Source: Poa pratensis (lineage: Eukaryota; Streptophyta; Magnoliopsida; Poales; Poaceae). From it: a DNA stretch of 64,000 bases. Each line of letters starts with the position of its first letter. Positions within the stretch are counted from its first letter, which is position 1. The stretch covers positions 10,233,424 through 10,297,423 of the forward strand of contig CAMZMU010000069.1 of the NCBI GenBank assembly GCA_947311845.1. Direction: 5' to 3'. Shown in pieces: positions 22,338 to 33,674 of the stretch. Below the pieces are notes generated by a model that was not told the DNA's origin, ran no database searches, and saw nothing but the letters and a program-made list of their open reading frames with translations. The translations under genes and the position numbers were made by a program.

Positions 22338-23818
22338 TTTGATTCGCCGGGCTGTCCATGCAGCCCAGCGTTTTCTGTTTGAGAGGAGTTTGTTATTTCC
22401 TTTTCTTCTTCACCATCAACTTCCATTCTAGCTCTCTTAACCATTCCTAATTCTTCATTCATGAGTCCAACATTCCTCTTCCTACTGTCTTCTAGTTTCT
22501 CTTGTTTTCCTTGCTGATTCTTGCTCTCTTGCCTAATTCGCCGTTTGAAAGTTTTCTGTTTCTTTTCTTTAGCTGTTCCAAGATCTGATACAGCCTCAGG
22601 ATATTTGCCTAACTTCATCTTCTCCTTGAGTTCTTCATCTCTCTCCTCCTCCACGTTATCTGCTCTAGCATTCTGTTCTTTTCCTTGATTATTTATTTCC
22701 TTGCCCTGATTTCCTTTAAAACCAGGATTCCTTTCTTCACTAGAGCTAATAAAATTACCCTAAGCAATTATGAGTTGGTTTGTTGCTTCCTTTTCCCCCA
22801 ACTTCCCAGAATTTCTGTTCTCTCTTCCTTCTTGCTCTAGCTTCCTCCATGACGTGCCATCACTGCCCGATCTGTCTAATCTCCAGAAAGCCTCTCCTTC
22901 ATTTGATCCTCTACTTCTTTCCTCGCTGGGATTTCCTTTAAACATTGTAGCTCTTAGCCATGGACCAAACAATCTGGCCCCCTCCCTTCTGGTTCTTGAA
23001 AGGCACGATCTTTCAGTGTGGCCAATAATACCACAATTGTAGCAGAAATCAGGCAAGTATTCATATTTGAAGGTAATGGTTCTTACCTCACTTTCTTCTT
23101 TTGACATGTCTTGATCTTCCTCATCCTCTTCATTGTCTATGTAAAGCTCAGTGAATCTCGGAATAGAGAAATTGATGTCCAATCTTACTTTAATCCGCAG
23201 GTACTCACCCTTAGCTTCGCCATTGACATCCAAATCCACATCCAGAGCTTCTCCTATTCTATCCCCAATAAGATGCCATGTCTCCTTATTCATCGCACCC
23301 ATAGGGATTCCATAAGCTCTTACCCAGATGGGTATTGTTCTGAAATCATATTCATCTATGGTTTTATTAGGCACAAAATCCTCCATTACAATTGCCTCCT
23401 TATTGAACGTCCAAGGACCATCTTCAACAACCTTCTTTTTTGTTATCTCCTCATGGAATGTAAACAGAAATCGATTCTTCCCCTTATCCGTGCATTCAAC
23501 TCCTGAGAAAGGACACCAGATGTTACCTAAGGTTTTCTTCACATACTCTTCTTTTGCTGGACGCTCGGAGAGGATCTTGCCCACCGCTTGAAGTTTCTTC
23601 CCCTTTGATGCAAATGCTTGCGACTTCCCGATTCTGATTCCTTTCTTCTCTGCCTCCGACAACCTCAGATTCTTCAACTTTCCTTCCACCCCCTCCACTA
23701 CCGGAGCTCCACCTCCCTCCATAACCGCCTCCATTCTTCCCGGGCTATGGGGTAGCCCCCCCCCCCCCCCCCCCGCAGCTTCTTCTTCCGCCGCCGGGTT
23801 GAGTTCCTCCTCTGACAA
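22334..23818 (-). pseudogene. LINE B ORF1 (gag-like RNA-binding protein), one premature stop
   Basis: The frame opens at an ATG (23816-23818) and includes a run of glycines encoded by a 19-base G/C homopolymer (plus-strand C at 23756-23774). A DUF4283-type RNA-binding domain follows at about residues 60-200 (WCPFSGVECTDKGKNRFLF, then GPWTFNKEAIVMEDF, then IPIWVRAYGIP). A single zinc knuckle, CYNCGIIGHTERSC, lies near residue 260. A TAG at 22760-22762 interrupts the frame, but the same frame continues through a charged Lys/Glu-rich tail to a TGA at 22334-22336. That TGA overlaps the ORF2 start codon as ATGA. Length to the final stop is 495 codons, a normal ORF1 size, so the TAG looks like a later nonsense change. 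Confidence 0.85.
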
Positions 23819-24055
23819 ACTTTACCGGAGCTGGTCAGAAAAGGATGCTTCTTCTCAGGGAAAGAGTGAAGAATCGAATGGATATGTTGTGGAAAGGGAA
23901 TCTGGCGAGGGATTTCACACTGGAAAGTGGAATTAGGAATTGGATTGAAACGGCAAGAGCTGCCGACGGGAATTAGCGAGTATCGCCACCGAAGTCGCCA
24001 GAAACGGCACGAACCGTCACGAAGCGGACGGACTTTGGAGTGGTTGGGTTTGCCA

Positions 24056-24071
24056 GGCGGCTTGCTTGTTG
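24056..24071. repeat. right target-site duplication of LINE B
   Basis: Exact copy of 18146-18161. Confidence 0.92.
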
Positions 24072-24291
24072 CCACTAAAGAACCATCATCAGATCAGACG
24101 GCTCGTTTCCGTTATGGCGCCTTATTATAGTATTGCGTATGTCTTTTTCAGAAGTGTTGGCATCTGGGGCGCGCTGCTTCTTCACTTCACACAATGCTAC
24201 TATATATCAGATCACCGTACTTCATCCGTATCTCGTCTCTTTCACGGTGTGTCGCCGCCGTAACACCTTTCCAGCGAGAGGGGTCCTGTTA

Positions 24292-24458
24292 GGCGTGTTG
24301 GTAACTGCAATCTGGGGGGATCCCGGCCTTTTCCCGGAGAGAATTTTCCCTAATCCGGAGGTCGGGAATAAAATCCCGTGGCTTTACACGTGGTTCTTCA
24401 TATTCCCGACCGGAACTATTTTCCCGGAAATATTTAACCCGGACTGCCAAACAAGCCC
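24292..24458. mobile_element. Tourist-like (PIF/Harbinger) MITE
   Basis: A 167-bp element with imperfect terminal inverted repeats: ggcgtgttggtaactgca on the left, and gggcttgtttggcagtcc as the reverse complement of the right end. It is flanked on both sides by the trinucleotide TTA (24289-24291 and 24459-24461), the PIF/Harbinger target site. No coding sequence. Confidence 0.6.
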
Positions 24459-24691
24459 TTAATGGCTTGTCTTTAACCTGGGTCCTGGGGGATTAATTAC
24501 CTCTTAACTATCTGATGGCCCTCGCCCTCGCGTGCGTTTCTGGACTGACGATCACACCTCACCGTCTGCAACGCCATCATCTTGTGCTCCGCAAGCTCTC
24601 GATGCATGTTCATTTTCTGTTTAACGGATTAGGGCCTTTTGTTTCTCATATCCCACATATTTAACTCGTTTAGCTCCAATAATGTCTTTTA

Positions 24692-24693
<2 letters not shown>

Positions 24694-24740
<47 letters not shown>
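24694..24740. repeat. (GT)n microsatellite
   Basis: About 23 uninterrupted GT dinucleotides. A likely polymorphic marker. Confidence 0.97.
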
Positions 24741-24741
<1 letters not shown>

Positions 24742-24775
24742 TCGTAACACCTTTCCGGCGAGGGGGTCCCTTTAT

Positions 24776-25089
24776 AATGGCTTTTGTATCTAGAAAAAAA
24801 TGACGATGGGGTCGGCTACTACACAACTATCCGCGCTAAACTAATTTAATGGAGTAATGATACCATGCCATCTCCCAATTAAGCATAATATAGCAATAAA
24901 AGACAATACAGTTGACGAAAGTGTACAATGATAAAATAATAGTTACATCAATACAATATTATACCATGCCATCGGAAGCCTCGTCGATCAACAAACAGAG
25001 AGGACATCACCACCAATATCTTCAAGAATATAATTTAATGTTATCTGCGCAAAACAATAAACATTATTTTGAGTCTAGCAAGAGATCAT
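24776..25089. other. AT-rich DNA without a recognisable gene
   Basis: No ORF or repeat boundary that I can support. Confidence 0.4.
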
Positions 25090-25315
25090 TCACAAGAAAA
25101 CAAAACAAGAATTACTCTTTGTATTCCTCGGATGTCTGGTATACTCGAAAATCCTTTTTTGATATGCGGGATCATATGGAGGTTCATCCAAGTTAATCTC
25201 TCTTGGAAGACTAGCGGATCTTGATACATTATCTTGCCCAATCGCAGGCCCAGGCTGCCTAGAGGTCATTACATCAATATTTGATTGCTTTCTTCTCAAC
25301 ACAAACCGCCATGGC
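25090..25315 (-). pseudogene. possible hAT (TTF-zinc-finger type) transposase N-terminal exon
   Basis: On the minus strand a polypyrimidine tract with acceptor TTTTCTAG ends at 25316. An open exon of about 75 codons follows, containing LPREINLDEPPYDPAYQKRI followed by FEYTRHPRN. The pattern of an acidic 'NLxxxPxDPxxRxxIxxYxxNxRD' segment is typical of the region ahead of the TTF-type zinc finger in plant ZMYM1/ZNF862-like hAT transposases. The zinc finger itself and the catalytic DDE/dimerisation parts are missing. A possible upstream exon (25483-25640) ends in CAG|GTCAAA. The assignment rests on motif resemblance only. Confidence 0.35.
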
Positions 25316-25670
25316 CTAGAAAAATCAAGGAAATAAAATAAAAATTTAGACATTGGTGCTACGGATGAATTCATTACTAGATCCTAGAGCGGGGAATTGT
25401 AGATTATAAGCAATGGCTGCACACGAAATTGGAATTTAGAATTAATATGTGAAGTATCAATTACTGAACTGCAATTTTGACCTGATGCTGCCGGTGCCTT
25501 GTGGTCGAGCCCGGAATCCCGATCGCACGGCGTGGCAGTGCGGCACGAAATCCCTGCTCGATGTCCCTGGCCGCACGTCGGTTAGATGAGCCCGTGGGAG
25601 CTTTGCTGAGAGGTCGAGAGATGAGAGGGTTTTTGCCGTCATCGATTCCTAATTCATTGGTCGTGCTCTG

Positions 25671-26103
25671 TTTTAAATAGCCGGCTATAGCCTCGCGAGA
25701 TGGTCCGCGCTATAGATAAGTCCTTCGTAGGCTAAAAAGGTAATAGCCGCTAATAGCCCGGCTAAATGAATTTAGCCCTTAGCCGTTATATTTCCGTTCA
25801 GGGATTCAAAAAATTTGGATCAAATTTGTCCCGCGTGGCCCAATTTCGGGGCTCAAATGTCAACCCTAGCTCTAAATTCTTCTTGTTCTCTCCTCTCTCT
25901 CCCGAAAATAGAACCAAGAGGGGCGGCAGCCATGGCATCTGTGAATTATTGATATGTATACAAATATATGCTGTCCAAATATTGTTTTCTTTCCATTATT
26001 TAGCAAAACGGCTATAAGGCTTTAGGCGCGCTATAGCCCGGCTATAGCCTTCCATAGCTTCTGAAATTGCCAGCGCTAAACACAATAGCCCGCTATTTTA
26101 AAC
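25671..26103. mobile_element. hAT-like MITE with AATAGC-type inverted ends
   Basis: A 433-bp element. The left end ttttaaatagccggctatag and the reverse complement of the right end, tttaaaatagcgggctat, form imperfect terminal inverted repeats. Subterminal words (ggctatagcc, gctaatagcccggcta, gcgctatagcccggctatag) recur in both halves. This terminus is common among grass hAT-like MITEs. I do not see a clean 8-bp target duplication. No coding sequence. Confidence 0.6.
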
Positions 26104-26636
26104 AAAAGTCGTGGATCGTAAGGAGTTTTAGAATCGGGGATTAGCTTTTAAGAAAAAACTAATCAGAGGATTAGCTGGGAATGGTCACGTACGAGCGAGA
26201 ACGAAACGTTTTGCGTCTAGAGTCTTTGTATTCACGTACAAGAAGGCCTTAGATATTTCTCAAGCCCATGAGTCTTGTGCTGATTGGGGTCAGACATGAT
26301 TTTGGGCTGGGGTCAGACACAAAATTAACAAGGGATCCTTTAAAATTACATGGGCTGCATTGGGGTCAGCTGCACTCAATCGTTACACGGTAGATTCGCC
26401 CCACCCCAAACCCGTCCTATACGTTTGGATATGTTTTGGGCTGAAAACCATCACCCAACCGTTTCCCTGAAAATCAGCTGAAATAACCGATTGTACGGCA
26501 AACCCCAAAGACAACACACATGTGGGGAGGGGTTGGGGCCGTCCGGGCGTGTCGGACCTATCATCGCGGACCCACCAAATTTCGCCCTAAATTGGACCAA
26601 AACTTCTGCTACTCTCTCCTCCTCCTCCGCTCTCCT
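26104..26636. other. intergenic DNA without a recognisable gene
   Basis: No supported coding or RNA feature. It lies between the hAT-like MITE and the left arm of the inverted repeat that the gypsy element split. Confidence 0.4.
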
Positions 26637-26804
26637 CGAAAACTTGTTGTCGAGAGGGGACGGCGGCATGTCAAGAGCTTCTTCGGGACAACCGGCGTGG
26701 AGGCTACCTCGGCCGCAGCGGCCCGCAAACAGATTTTGGGGCTACCAGCGGCCGTGACGGGTCGAGAGGGGACGGCGCCGCCGCGGGAGTAGGCTTGAGG
26801 TTGG
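26637..26804. repeat. left arm of a long inverted repeat split by the gypsy element
   Basis: Matches the reverse complement of 53321-53492 with indels. Shared words include aaaacttgttgtcgagag, ggaggctacctcggccgc, cgagaggggac and gaggttgg. With the gypsy element removed, the two arms lie only about 0.5 kb apart. Confidence 0.75.
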
Positions 26805-27188
26805 CTCACGTGTGTGTGGTTGTCGACGGGGATCCGGGAGGACAAAAGAGGACACATGTCGGACACGCGGAAATTGTATGTTTCGCCATAGATTCATACC
26901 GAATTTGAGTCTGATTTAAGGTGAAACGGACATGTCCGTGGACGCCTGCCCGTTTGGGGTGGCCCGTTGAGTCGTGCGCACTATCCACACGGACACAAAC
27001 GGACGGTCCGCGTCCGGTGGCTCTTGGGTCTGCCCTAATCAAACGCTGGTGTGCTTTAGCGCCCACGGCGCCTGGTACATTCAATTTCCAAAAAAAAAGA
27101 TACATTCGGACCCCACCAGTCATTCGCCCGTCACCTGTTCACCTCTTTTGTCCTATCGGACTCGGTCGACAACTACACACAGGTGAGC
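26805..27188. other. spacer of the disrupted inverted-repeat locus
   Basis: It contains words such as gtccgtggacgcctgcccgt followed by ttggggtggcccgtt. They resemble the subterminal regions of the TIR element at 55271-56911 (for example gtccgtttgggtcggcccgt). No coding frame that I can support. Confidence 0.4.
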
Positions 27189-27193
27189 CAACC
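27189..27193. repeat. left target-site duplication of gypsy element
   Basis: caacc, repeated exactly at 53309-53313. Confidence 0.92.
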
Positions 27194-28147
27194 TGTTGTG
27201 GTGGGATCACGGCAGATGCCATAGGTATGGCTAAGATGGGGCCGAGCGTGCGTTGGGGGATCCGGGGAGGGTTTATGCACTCAAGAAGTGCACAAGCAAG
27301 AACACGCAAGAAACCGCAAGAACATGAACAAGAAACCAAGAACACAAACACACCACGATGTACCCTGCTTCGGGGCCCTCTTGTGGAGGTAACACCCCTA
27401 CTACAGCACTAGCCTACTCTCTTTATATCTCAATGGTGACAAGTACAGTGCGCTCCTGAGCTGTATGAACAACAATGGTGAGAGCTCACGATGAAGAAGA
27501 AGCTACCAAGGGGGGAAAATGAGCTCTGGGTTCGTCTCCTCGCACTGGAGGATGTGCTGGTCTACTTATACACTAACCGGATTACCTTTTTGCCCCTGGC
27601 CGGAGATGATAATGGCATGGACAAGAGGAACAGGACAAGCCCTGGCTACTGTCACTCAGTCCAGCTCATCGTCAGTTCAACGGCAGGTCTATCTTTTCCT
27701 CTTTGAGCTTAAGCCGGCGTAGCCCATCAGAGCCTAGGCCACCGCCCTTTCCCGAATTAGCCAAGTCAGCGCCTAGGGCCTTGTGACCCGGAAAACCCGT
27801 GGCTCGACCTGGCTGTCTTCCGAGCCTCGGGCAGGAGGCCTGCAGGACTCGTGAACTTACTGACATTACTTGGTCTTTGTGCATTATCCGACATCACAGG
27901 TAAGCCGGATTCTTCCAGGCAACCCGGCTAGTTGAGCCGGATCTCTTCCAGGCAACCCGGCTAGTTGAGCCGGATCTCTTCCTCTGATCCGGCTAGACTT
28001 TGCCTGATCCCCTCTGGCGTCTCCCTGCACCTAAACAAGAGTGAGTACTAACCGACTCTCTCAACCGATCGGTAGAAGAGATTCGGTTCGAGTGACCCGG
28101 CTTGAGTTTCCTTTCCTCCTCTATGCCCTACCCGGGGGCCCCCGACA
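27194..28147 (-). repeat. gypsy 3' LTR
   Basis: 954 bp, about 99% identical by eye to 52347-53308. It starts tgttgtggtggg and ends ccgaca on the plus strand. It contains two copies of a 33-bp unit (27912-27977) with the palindrome-like ccggctagttgagccgg. Because the element runs on the minus strand, this is its downstream LTR. Confidence 0.95.
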
Positions 28148-28149
28148 GT

Positions 28150-28160
28150 AGTCCCCGAAG
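28150..28160 (-). other. gypsy polypurine-tract-like site
   Basis: On the minus strand, CTTCGGGGACT sits two bases upstream of the 3' LTR, where plus-strand DNA priming is expected. Close variants are scattered through the 3' part of the element (31479, 31595, 31657, 33200, 33408, 33605, 35109). Confidence 0.5.
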
Positions 28161-28560
28161 CTGGTGCGGTCCTACAGCCTCGGATGGAGGGCCGTAGCAG
28201 GTTTAAAAAACAAACACCATTAACCGAATTCCATACTGCACAATCTTGTCTCAGGATTTCCCGGGACACTTGGCAGAGAATCTCTGCACAAAGGCCCCGT
28301 AATCCGGGTCTTTGATTTGACATGCCACTGACAGCACATTATCCGGATCCACCAGGTACTTGAGTGCATTTGACTAAATGACCGCGTCTCCTCGATTTCT
28401 TCGCTAACCGGCACACCCGATCCACAGAACCGCTTCCAATTCTATGACCCACCATGTGCTTGAAATACACGGCCACAGCTGCGACCGCAAAGTTTCGGTG
28501 CTCACTTGATCCGGCCACACCGAAAACCGCGCGGTAGTGCGCCCGTTACCAGCGAGCGGC

Positions 28561-28568
28561 TATATATA
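28561..28568 (+). promoter_or_regulatory. TATA box of the antisense gene in the gypsy element
   Basis: TATATATA in the context ggctatatataggggtgcgg. It is followed by a CT-rich leader and, 645 bp on, by the ATG of the antisense gene. The arrangement is that of an independent plant promoter pointing against gag-pol transcription. Confidence 0.6.
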
Positions 28569-29212
28569 GGGGTGCGGGATTCCTCTTCTTCTTCCCCGCA
28601 CTTCCACTTCGAAACCTCCATCTACACCATTGCCGCCGGTGCGACCTCGCCCTCGCGACCTTGCCGCGCCGGAGACATCAACCACGCCGGAGAAAACTCG
28701 CCGGAGCCGCGCATCGCGCCCTGCACCGCCGTTTCTCCACCGCGCTTCTTCCTCGTCGCATCACAACCGTAAGTTCCTCCTCTTCCGGCCATGGCGACCT
28801 CGCGCGAGTTCATATTCCGCGGGAACTTGCGCCTGCTTCTTGCAGATTCATTCGCGCACGAGTTCACTGTCACGCCTTAGTGCATCCCTAGATCTCCTTT
28901 CTAGGCTTTGCACTAGATTGCCCTAGTTTGGCCTGCCACCGCTTGAGCAGTTCCACCGTATTTTTACTCGGGATTTCCTCTCTATTTTACTGCTGCGGTA
29001 GATCTTGCGTAACCCTAGATCTTCACAGAAAGGTGTTTGTAGTTACTAGCCGAATTACTTCTCCGCAGTAACTAGACAACTCTATCCGGGATTGCCTTTA
29101 CCGAATCCCTTAACAGCTGATTCGGTTACACCATTATCCGACTCGTTCTAGATTTGAGATTCCACATCTTCTAACTCGGCTATGTCCGACCTTTTGCAGG
29201 ACTGATTCGGAT

Positions 29213-32200
29213 ATGTCGAAGCTGCCCCCCGGCAGTTGGGAGGGTTCCGACGTTACCAACGATGACTTGGAATGGCTGCGGAGCACCCGGCGTATAACAC
29301 CTAACGTTATATGCCGAAAACCGGGAAAGAACTCGAACCGGTCATCCAACCGGGTGAACGTGTTGTATTTCTGGCGCACTTCGAGCGCGGATTCGGACTC
29401 CCGGCGAGTGACTTCTTCCGGAGATTCCTAGACTTCTTCGGCCTGCAGCCTCACCACCTCCCGGCTAACTCCTTTGTTTCCCTGTCTGCTTTTACCTCCT
29501 TTATGGAGGGATATCTCGGTCTCTGGCCGACTGTCGAAACCTGGGCGAAGTACTTCCATCTCCGGAAACATACGATCCCGGGTAGTGACCCGAAGGTGAT
29601 GACCGCCTGTGGTTCGTCCAGCATTACCCCGAGGACGGGCTCCATCTTTCCCCGAATCACTGGCCTGGATACTTGTAAGAAATGGCAAAGGTCCTTCTTC
29701 TACGTGAAGAGCGTTGAAGGCCATGATGCCCTCAACTTGCCCGAGTTCAAGATCGAGCCCCCCACAGCCGAATTAAACTTCAGATACGATCCGGCTGACA
29801 CTCTTGCGGAGCTTCAAGTCATACACCAAACTCTAGAGGATTTTCTGGAGAGGGGCCTGCTCTCGGACGATCTCCTTCGAACCTTCGTCTGTCGCCGGGT
29901 CAGTCCTCTTCAACAACGTAAGCACAAGATTTGCCATATGAGCGGTCTGCTAGATCCTACCCGGATCAGCAAACATGAGCTCACCAGAGCTTCCGTCAAG
30001 AGACGGGTAAACGCTATTGCCTACACCGAGATGTCGGATAAGTGGAAGTGGGGCGTGGAGCCGTTCCACCGAGATGCACTTCCACCACAGGTTAGTTCAC
30101 CATTCTCCGAATCAATCAAATTCATCAAAATGACATCGGACTAATCCAGATTCGCCTTGACTCTACTGCAGCTGTTCGACCGCCAAATCACCGAAGATGG
30201 AGATCTCTCCACCAAAGTGTGGGGACCGGATCGTAGCCCGCTGCGAGGGCGAAGAGGATGCGGATACGGATTATTTGCCAATTCCGCGCGCCAAGCCCAT
30301 CCGCAAGGGTAAGCAACCGACTATTTACAACCTTTCCGAGGATGAAGATGATGATTGCTGGATCCTAGATCCTATTGATGCCATTCCGATTTCATGGTCA
30401 CAACCTTGTGTTCCAGCCAAACCGGATGCTCAAGGGACATCTCGGAAACGCCCTGACGCGTCCGGATCAGATGCCCCTCCAGCCAAGAGAATTAAGAAAG
30501 CTGCCATCAAGCCGAATCGGCTTAAGGCCATGCCTACCACCAAGGGGTAATGCCAACTTCATTTGCTTTCTTCCTCTATTATCCGAGTCACCTTTATCCG
30601 AGTTAACTGTTTTACTTTACTCTATGTAGTGACGTCCTTGTCACCGAGCAAACTCATTCATCCATTCTTTCTCCCATTCCTCCACTGGATACGGCCACGG
30701 AGAGCCAATCTCCTGAAAAGGCTGTCCCTTCTCCCGCGCGTGCCACAACCGCCAAGACTCCTCCGCCAACTCTCGTTCCAGAGTCGGTTATTGACCTGGA
30801 GAAAGAGGAAATCTCGGGTCCTACCCGAGATTCAACTTGGCCTCGCCCTCTGAAGGAGTTGGAGAAGGAAAAAGCTAAGACTTCGGCTAAGTCTTTGACT
30901 AAGCCGGATCCTCGCCCTGCCACCAAGGCTCAAGAGCAGCAGAAGAAGAAGAAGCAGCAGCAGCAATCTCTTGAGAAGCAGCAGAAGCAGCAACAGGGAG
31001 TATCTAAACCACCACAGCAAGCGTCGCAGAACCAACCGAAACTGCCAGATCCAGCCAAGACCCCGGGCGCATCGCCTCTACCAAGCCGACTCAGGTTTCC
31101 TTTGGCACAACTCCAACAACCTTGGATAAGCAGATGGTTGCTAGCAAGCCGGTTTCCGCCGCTCCATCAGCGACTCGGGTGCATGATCAACTCTCTGAGG
31201 CGATCACTCGCGCCCGCCTTAGTGGCCAGGTCTTGCCGAATCTCCGCACTCCGGGCGGCGACAAACTCGGCTCCGCAGAGGAATTTGTTAAAGCTTGGAA
31301 TGCTGCGGACCTTGCCGAAGGCTCGACCACCTCAGCGTCGCCACATCCGGCTGGTCCTAGCCGGATGTTTCAATCTCTTCATTCTGTGCAGGCCTCGGTC
31401 ACTGAAGCTAACCGGGTCTTCGAGGTAATATTGCCGAATCCTGCTCTTATTTCATCATGATCAATCTACACAATCCCCAGTCCCCGAGATTCGGGTCGAA
31501 CGACTGATACTCCTCAGAGTAAGAAAGTCATTCGGCTTGAATCTCTAACATTTGATCATAAACTTCGTCTCGCTGAAAAAATCGTGGGACTCCCAGTCCC
31601 CGAGTCTCTTTTCCAATTGATTCGGTCAACTTTCTTTTTATTAATCTCGGGCCTCCAGTCCCCGAGATTCTTTTTACGCCATTAACCCTTTTTCTTTCAG
31701 GAAATCACGACTGCTCGCAGCCGGCTCTTTAAGCAGCTAGTCTTGCAGCACCAGGCCCTTCAAGCTTCCTTCGATGCGCAAGGTGAGGAGATGAAAAAGA
31801 AAGATCAGGAGCACAAGCGCGCTTTATCGGAGGAAAAGTCAGAAGTGACTCGGCTCCTGCGGGAGCTTGACCGGGTTGAAAAAGTGAAGGAGAAGGTCAA
31901 GAAAGACCGGGACACGCTGCAGAGGGAGAAAGACGCGATCCAGAAGGAGCGAGATACTTTCAAAGCCGGGATTGAGAAGCGGGCCGAATTGGACAAGAAA
32001 ATCCAAACGCACGTTGCAGATGCTGAAGCCGAAGCTAAAGCGGCGAAAGATGATCTGGCTGCCCACAAGGCGATCAGCGCGAAATGGCTTGCTGATCTTG
32101 CTAGCCTCAATGAAGACATGGATCGTAAGTTTGCCGAATCTCCTCTTCCTCCTCTGCTCTTATCCGACACATCATTTCGTGTTATCTCGTTTAACTCGGT

Positions 32201-33065
32201 GTTAGCTTATCTGAATGTAGGAGAGTTTACCAGCATCCGGCTTCAAGCCGCCAAAGCCGTGAGGGATGCCCGAGCTGAGAGAGCTAAGTTAACTGGAGCT
32301 CCCCTACCCGAGACGTGGGATATCGAAGATCATATTACTGCACTTAGAGCTCGGATTGCTCCTTTGAAGGATTCCCATATTGATCTGTTCAACGCAAGCC
32401 TCAAAGCTCACCGAGTCTTATTTCCTGAAGCTCGGCAAGTCCGGTCTGCGGACGAGCTAATCAAAGACCTGGATCAGGCAGAGACCCGGTTAAAGCAGTG
32501 GAGATCTTCGTCCGCCCGAGCTGGTGCTGACGCAGGTTTGCTATTTATCATGTCTTGGTATGAGCTGATTGATCTTGCCAAAGTGCGCTCCCTTCGCGAG
32601 GGTTCTTCATGGGCTTCAGATCCAAACCGGATCAAGATCCGCGAGGAAGCTGCCAACTTTATGGCCGAATTTGCAAACACCAAGCATCTTGATCTGAATG
32701 CTCCGGTCTACTCGGATGGGGAAGAATCTGAAGAAGAGGAATCGGATGATGCCTCCCTTGACGAATACGCCGAGTCTGAGGACGAATCTGGCGATTCGGC
32801 TAACTCCGCCGAACAACCTGCAGCTTGTGACTCGGCCAAGACATCCAAGATGCCAGCCACTGACTCGGCTAAGACCACAGAGCAAGCTTTAGTCAAGACC
32901 GCCACTTCTTCAGCTGACCCGGATGTTTCCGAATCTGCCCAGCCTTCAAGCTCGCCGTCCAAGGTCATTCCTGCAAGTGAGGGTCCTCTTTCACCCGAGG
33001 TTCCTCCATCATCCGAGCTCATCCCTGCAACCGAGTCTCCTGCAACTTTGGCTCCTTCTTCCTGA
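29213..33065 (+). pseudogene. spliced antisense ORF of the Tat element (putative plant transposon protein)
   Basis: Exons inferred from splice signals and open frames are 29213-30090, 30172-30546, 30630-31424, 31701-32124 and 32221-33065. Exon 1 starts MSKLPPGSWEG and carries the domain known as 'putative gypsy type transposon' (Transposase_28): VVFLAHFERGFGLPASDFF, then FLDFFGLQPHHLPANSF, then MEGYLGLWPTVETW. Exon 3 is rich in Lys/Gln. Exon 4 is a long charged coiled coil (starting EITTARSRLFKQL). Exon 5 ends in an acidic Ser/Glu-rich tail with a TGA at 33063-33065. Single-base shifts near 29315 (exon 1), 30220 (exon 2) and 31070 (exon 3) interrupt the frame, so this copy looks inactive. Such antisense ORFs are known in Tat elements. 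Their function is not established. Confidence 0.72.
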
Positions 33066-33196
33066 ACTATCTTAATGAAAATCATTAAATCCCCGGTATG
33101 CCGGGAGCAGATGTAATATACAATTTAAGCTCTTTCGAGACTATCTTTATTTTGCTTAATGTGATCCGGACGAGGTTTATGTTGGATCATCTTAAA

Positions 33197-33535
33197 CCGA
33201 GTCCCCGAGTCTGTTTTCTTGTTTACTATTTTTGCCGAATCTTTGCTCTTGTCTACCTTTTAGGTGTTTGACAGTCGAGTCACAAGATAGGAATCATAGC
33301 ATACAATACTTGCAACATGCGAGTTGTGGTTTAGAATCATCTAACATAAACAAAAAAGAAAATAACAGGGGTTAGTAAACGACATGTGCCGAATCGGATT
33401 TGGACCGAGTCCCCGAGTCCATTTTCATGTTTCCCATATTCTCCACCTCTGCTCTTGACTACCATTTTGGTGTTTGTCAGTCGAGTCACGAGATCAACAA
33501 CACAGCATACATTACTTGAATTTTTGGGACGAGGT
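33197..33535. repeat. diverged ~207-bp tandem repeat downstream of the antisense gene
   Basis: The units at 33197-33330 and 33404-33535 share accgagtccccgagtc, tctgctcttg or ttgctcttg, ttttggtgttt or ttaggtgttt, and cagtcgagtcac. Each begins with the PPT-like motif agtccccgag. Non-coding, between the convergent ends of the antisense gene and integrase. Confidence 0.6.
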
Positions 33536-33674
33536 TCAAAACAACCCGACACATGAACGGTATGGACAAAACAGTAATAAAAAACACATGCATAAGGACG
33601 AGGCAGTCCCCGAGTCCAGACTCGGATTGCCGAAATTTTATTTATAATAAACTGAGATACATACATTGCGCCCC

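Larger units (their letters stand above)
18162..24055 (-). mobile_element. LINE B, full-length L1-type LINE with RNase H
   Basis: A 5.9-kb minus-strand LINE. The 3' poly-A appears as a 15-T run at 18162-18176. The perfect 16-bp target duplication (18146-18161 and 24056-24071) shows that both ends are intact and the insertion is fairly young. The 5' leader (24055-23819) precedes ORF1 (23818-22334) and ORF2 (22337-18201). ORF2 ends in an RNase H domain, as in a subset of plant L1 elements. Coding damage is light: one premature stop in ORF1 and three single-base shifts in ORF2. Confidence 0.93.
24256..24775. repeat. short direct repeat flanking the Tourist MITE and (GT)n
   Basis: The segment cgtaacacctttccagcgag plus ggg(t)cc near 24259-24286 recurs as cgtaacacctttccggcgag plus gggtcc near 24743-24770, 485 bp away. 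The element and microsatellite between them may have arrived within a small duplication. Non-coding. Confidence 0.6.
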
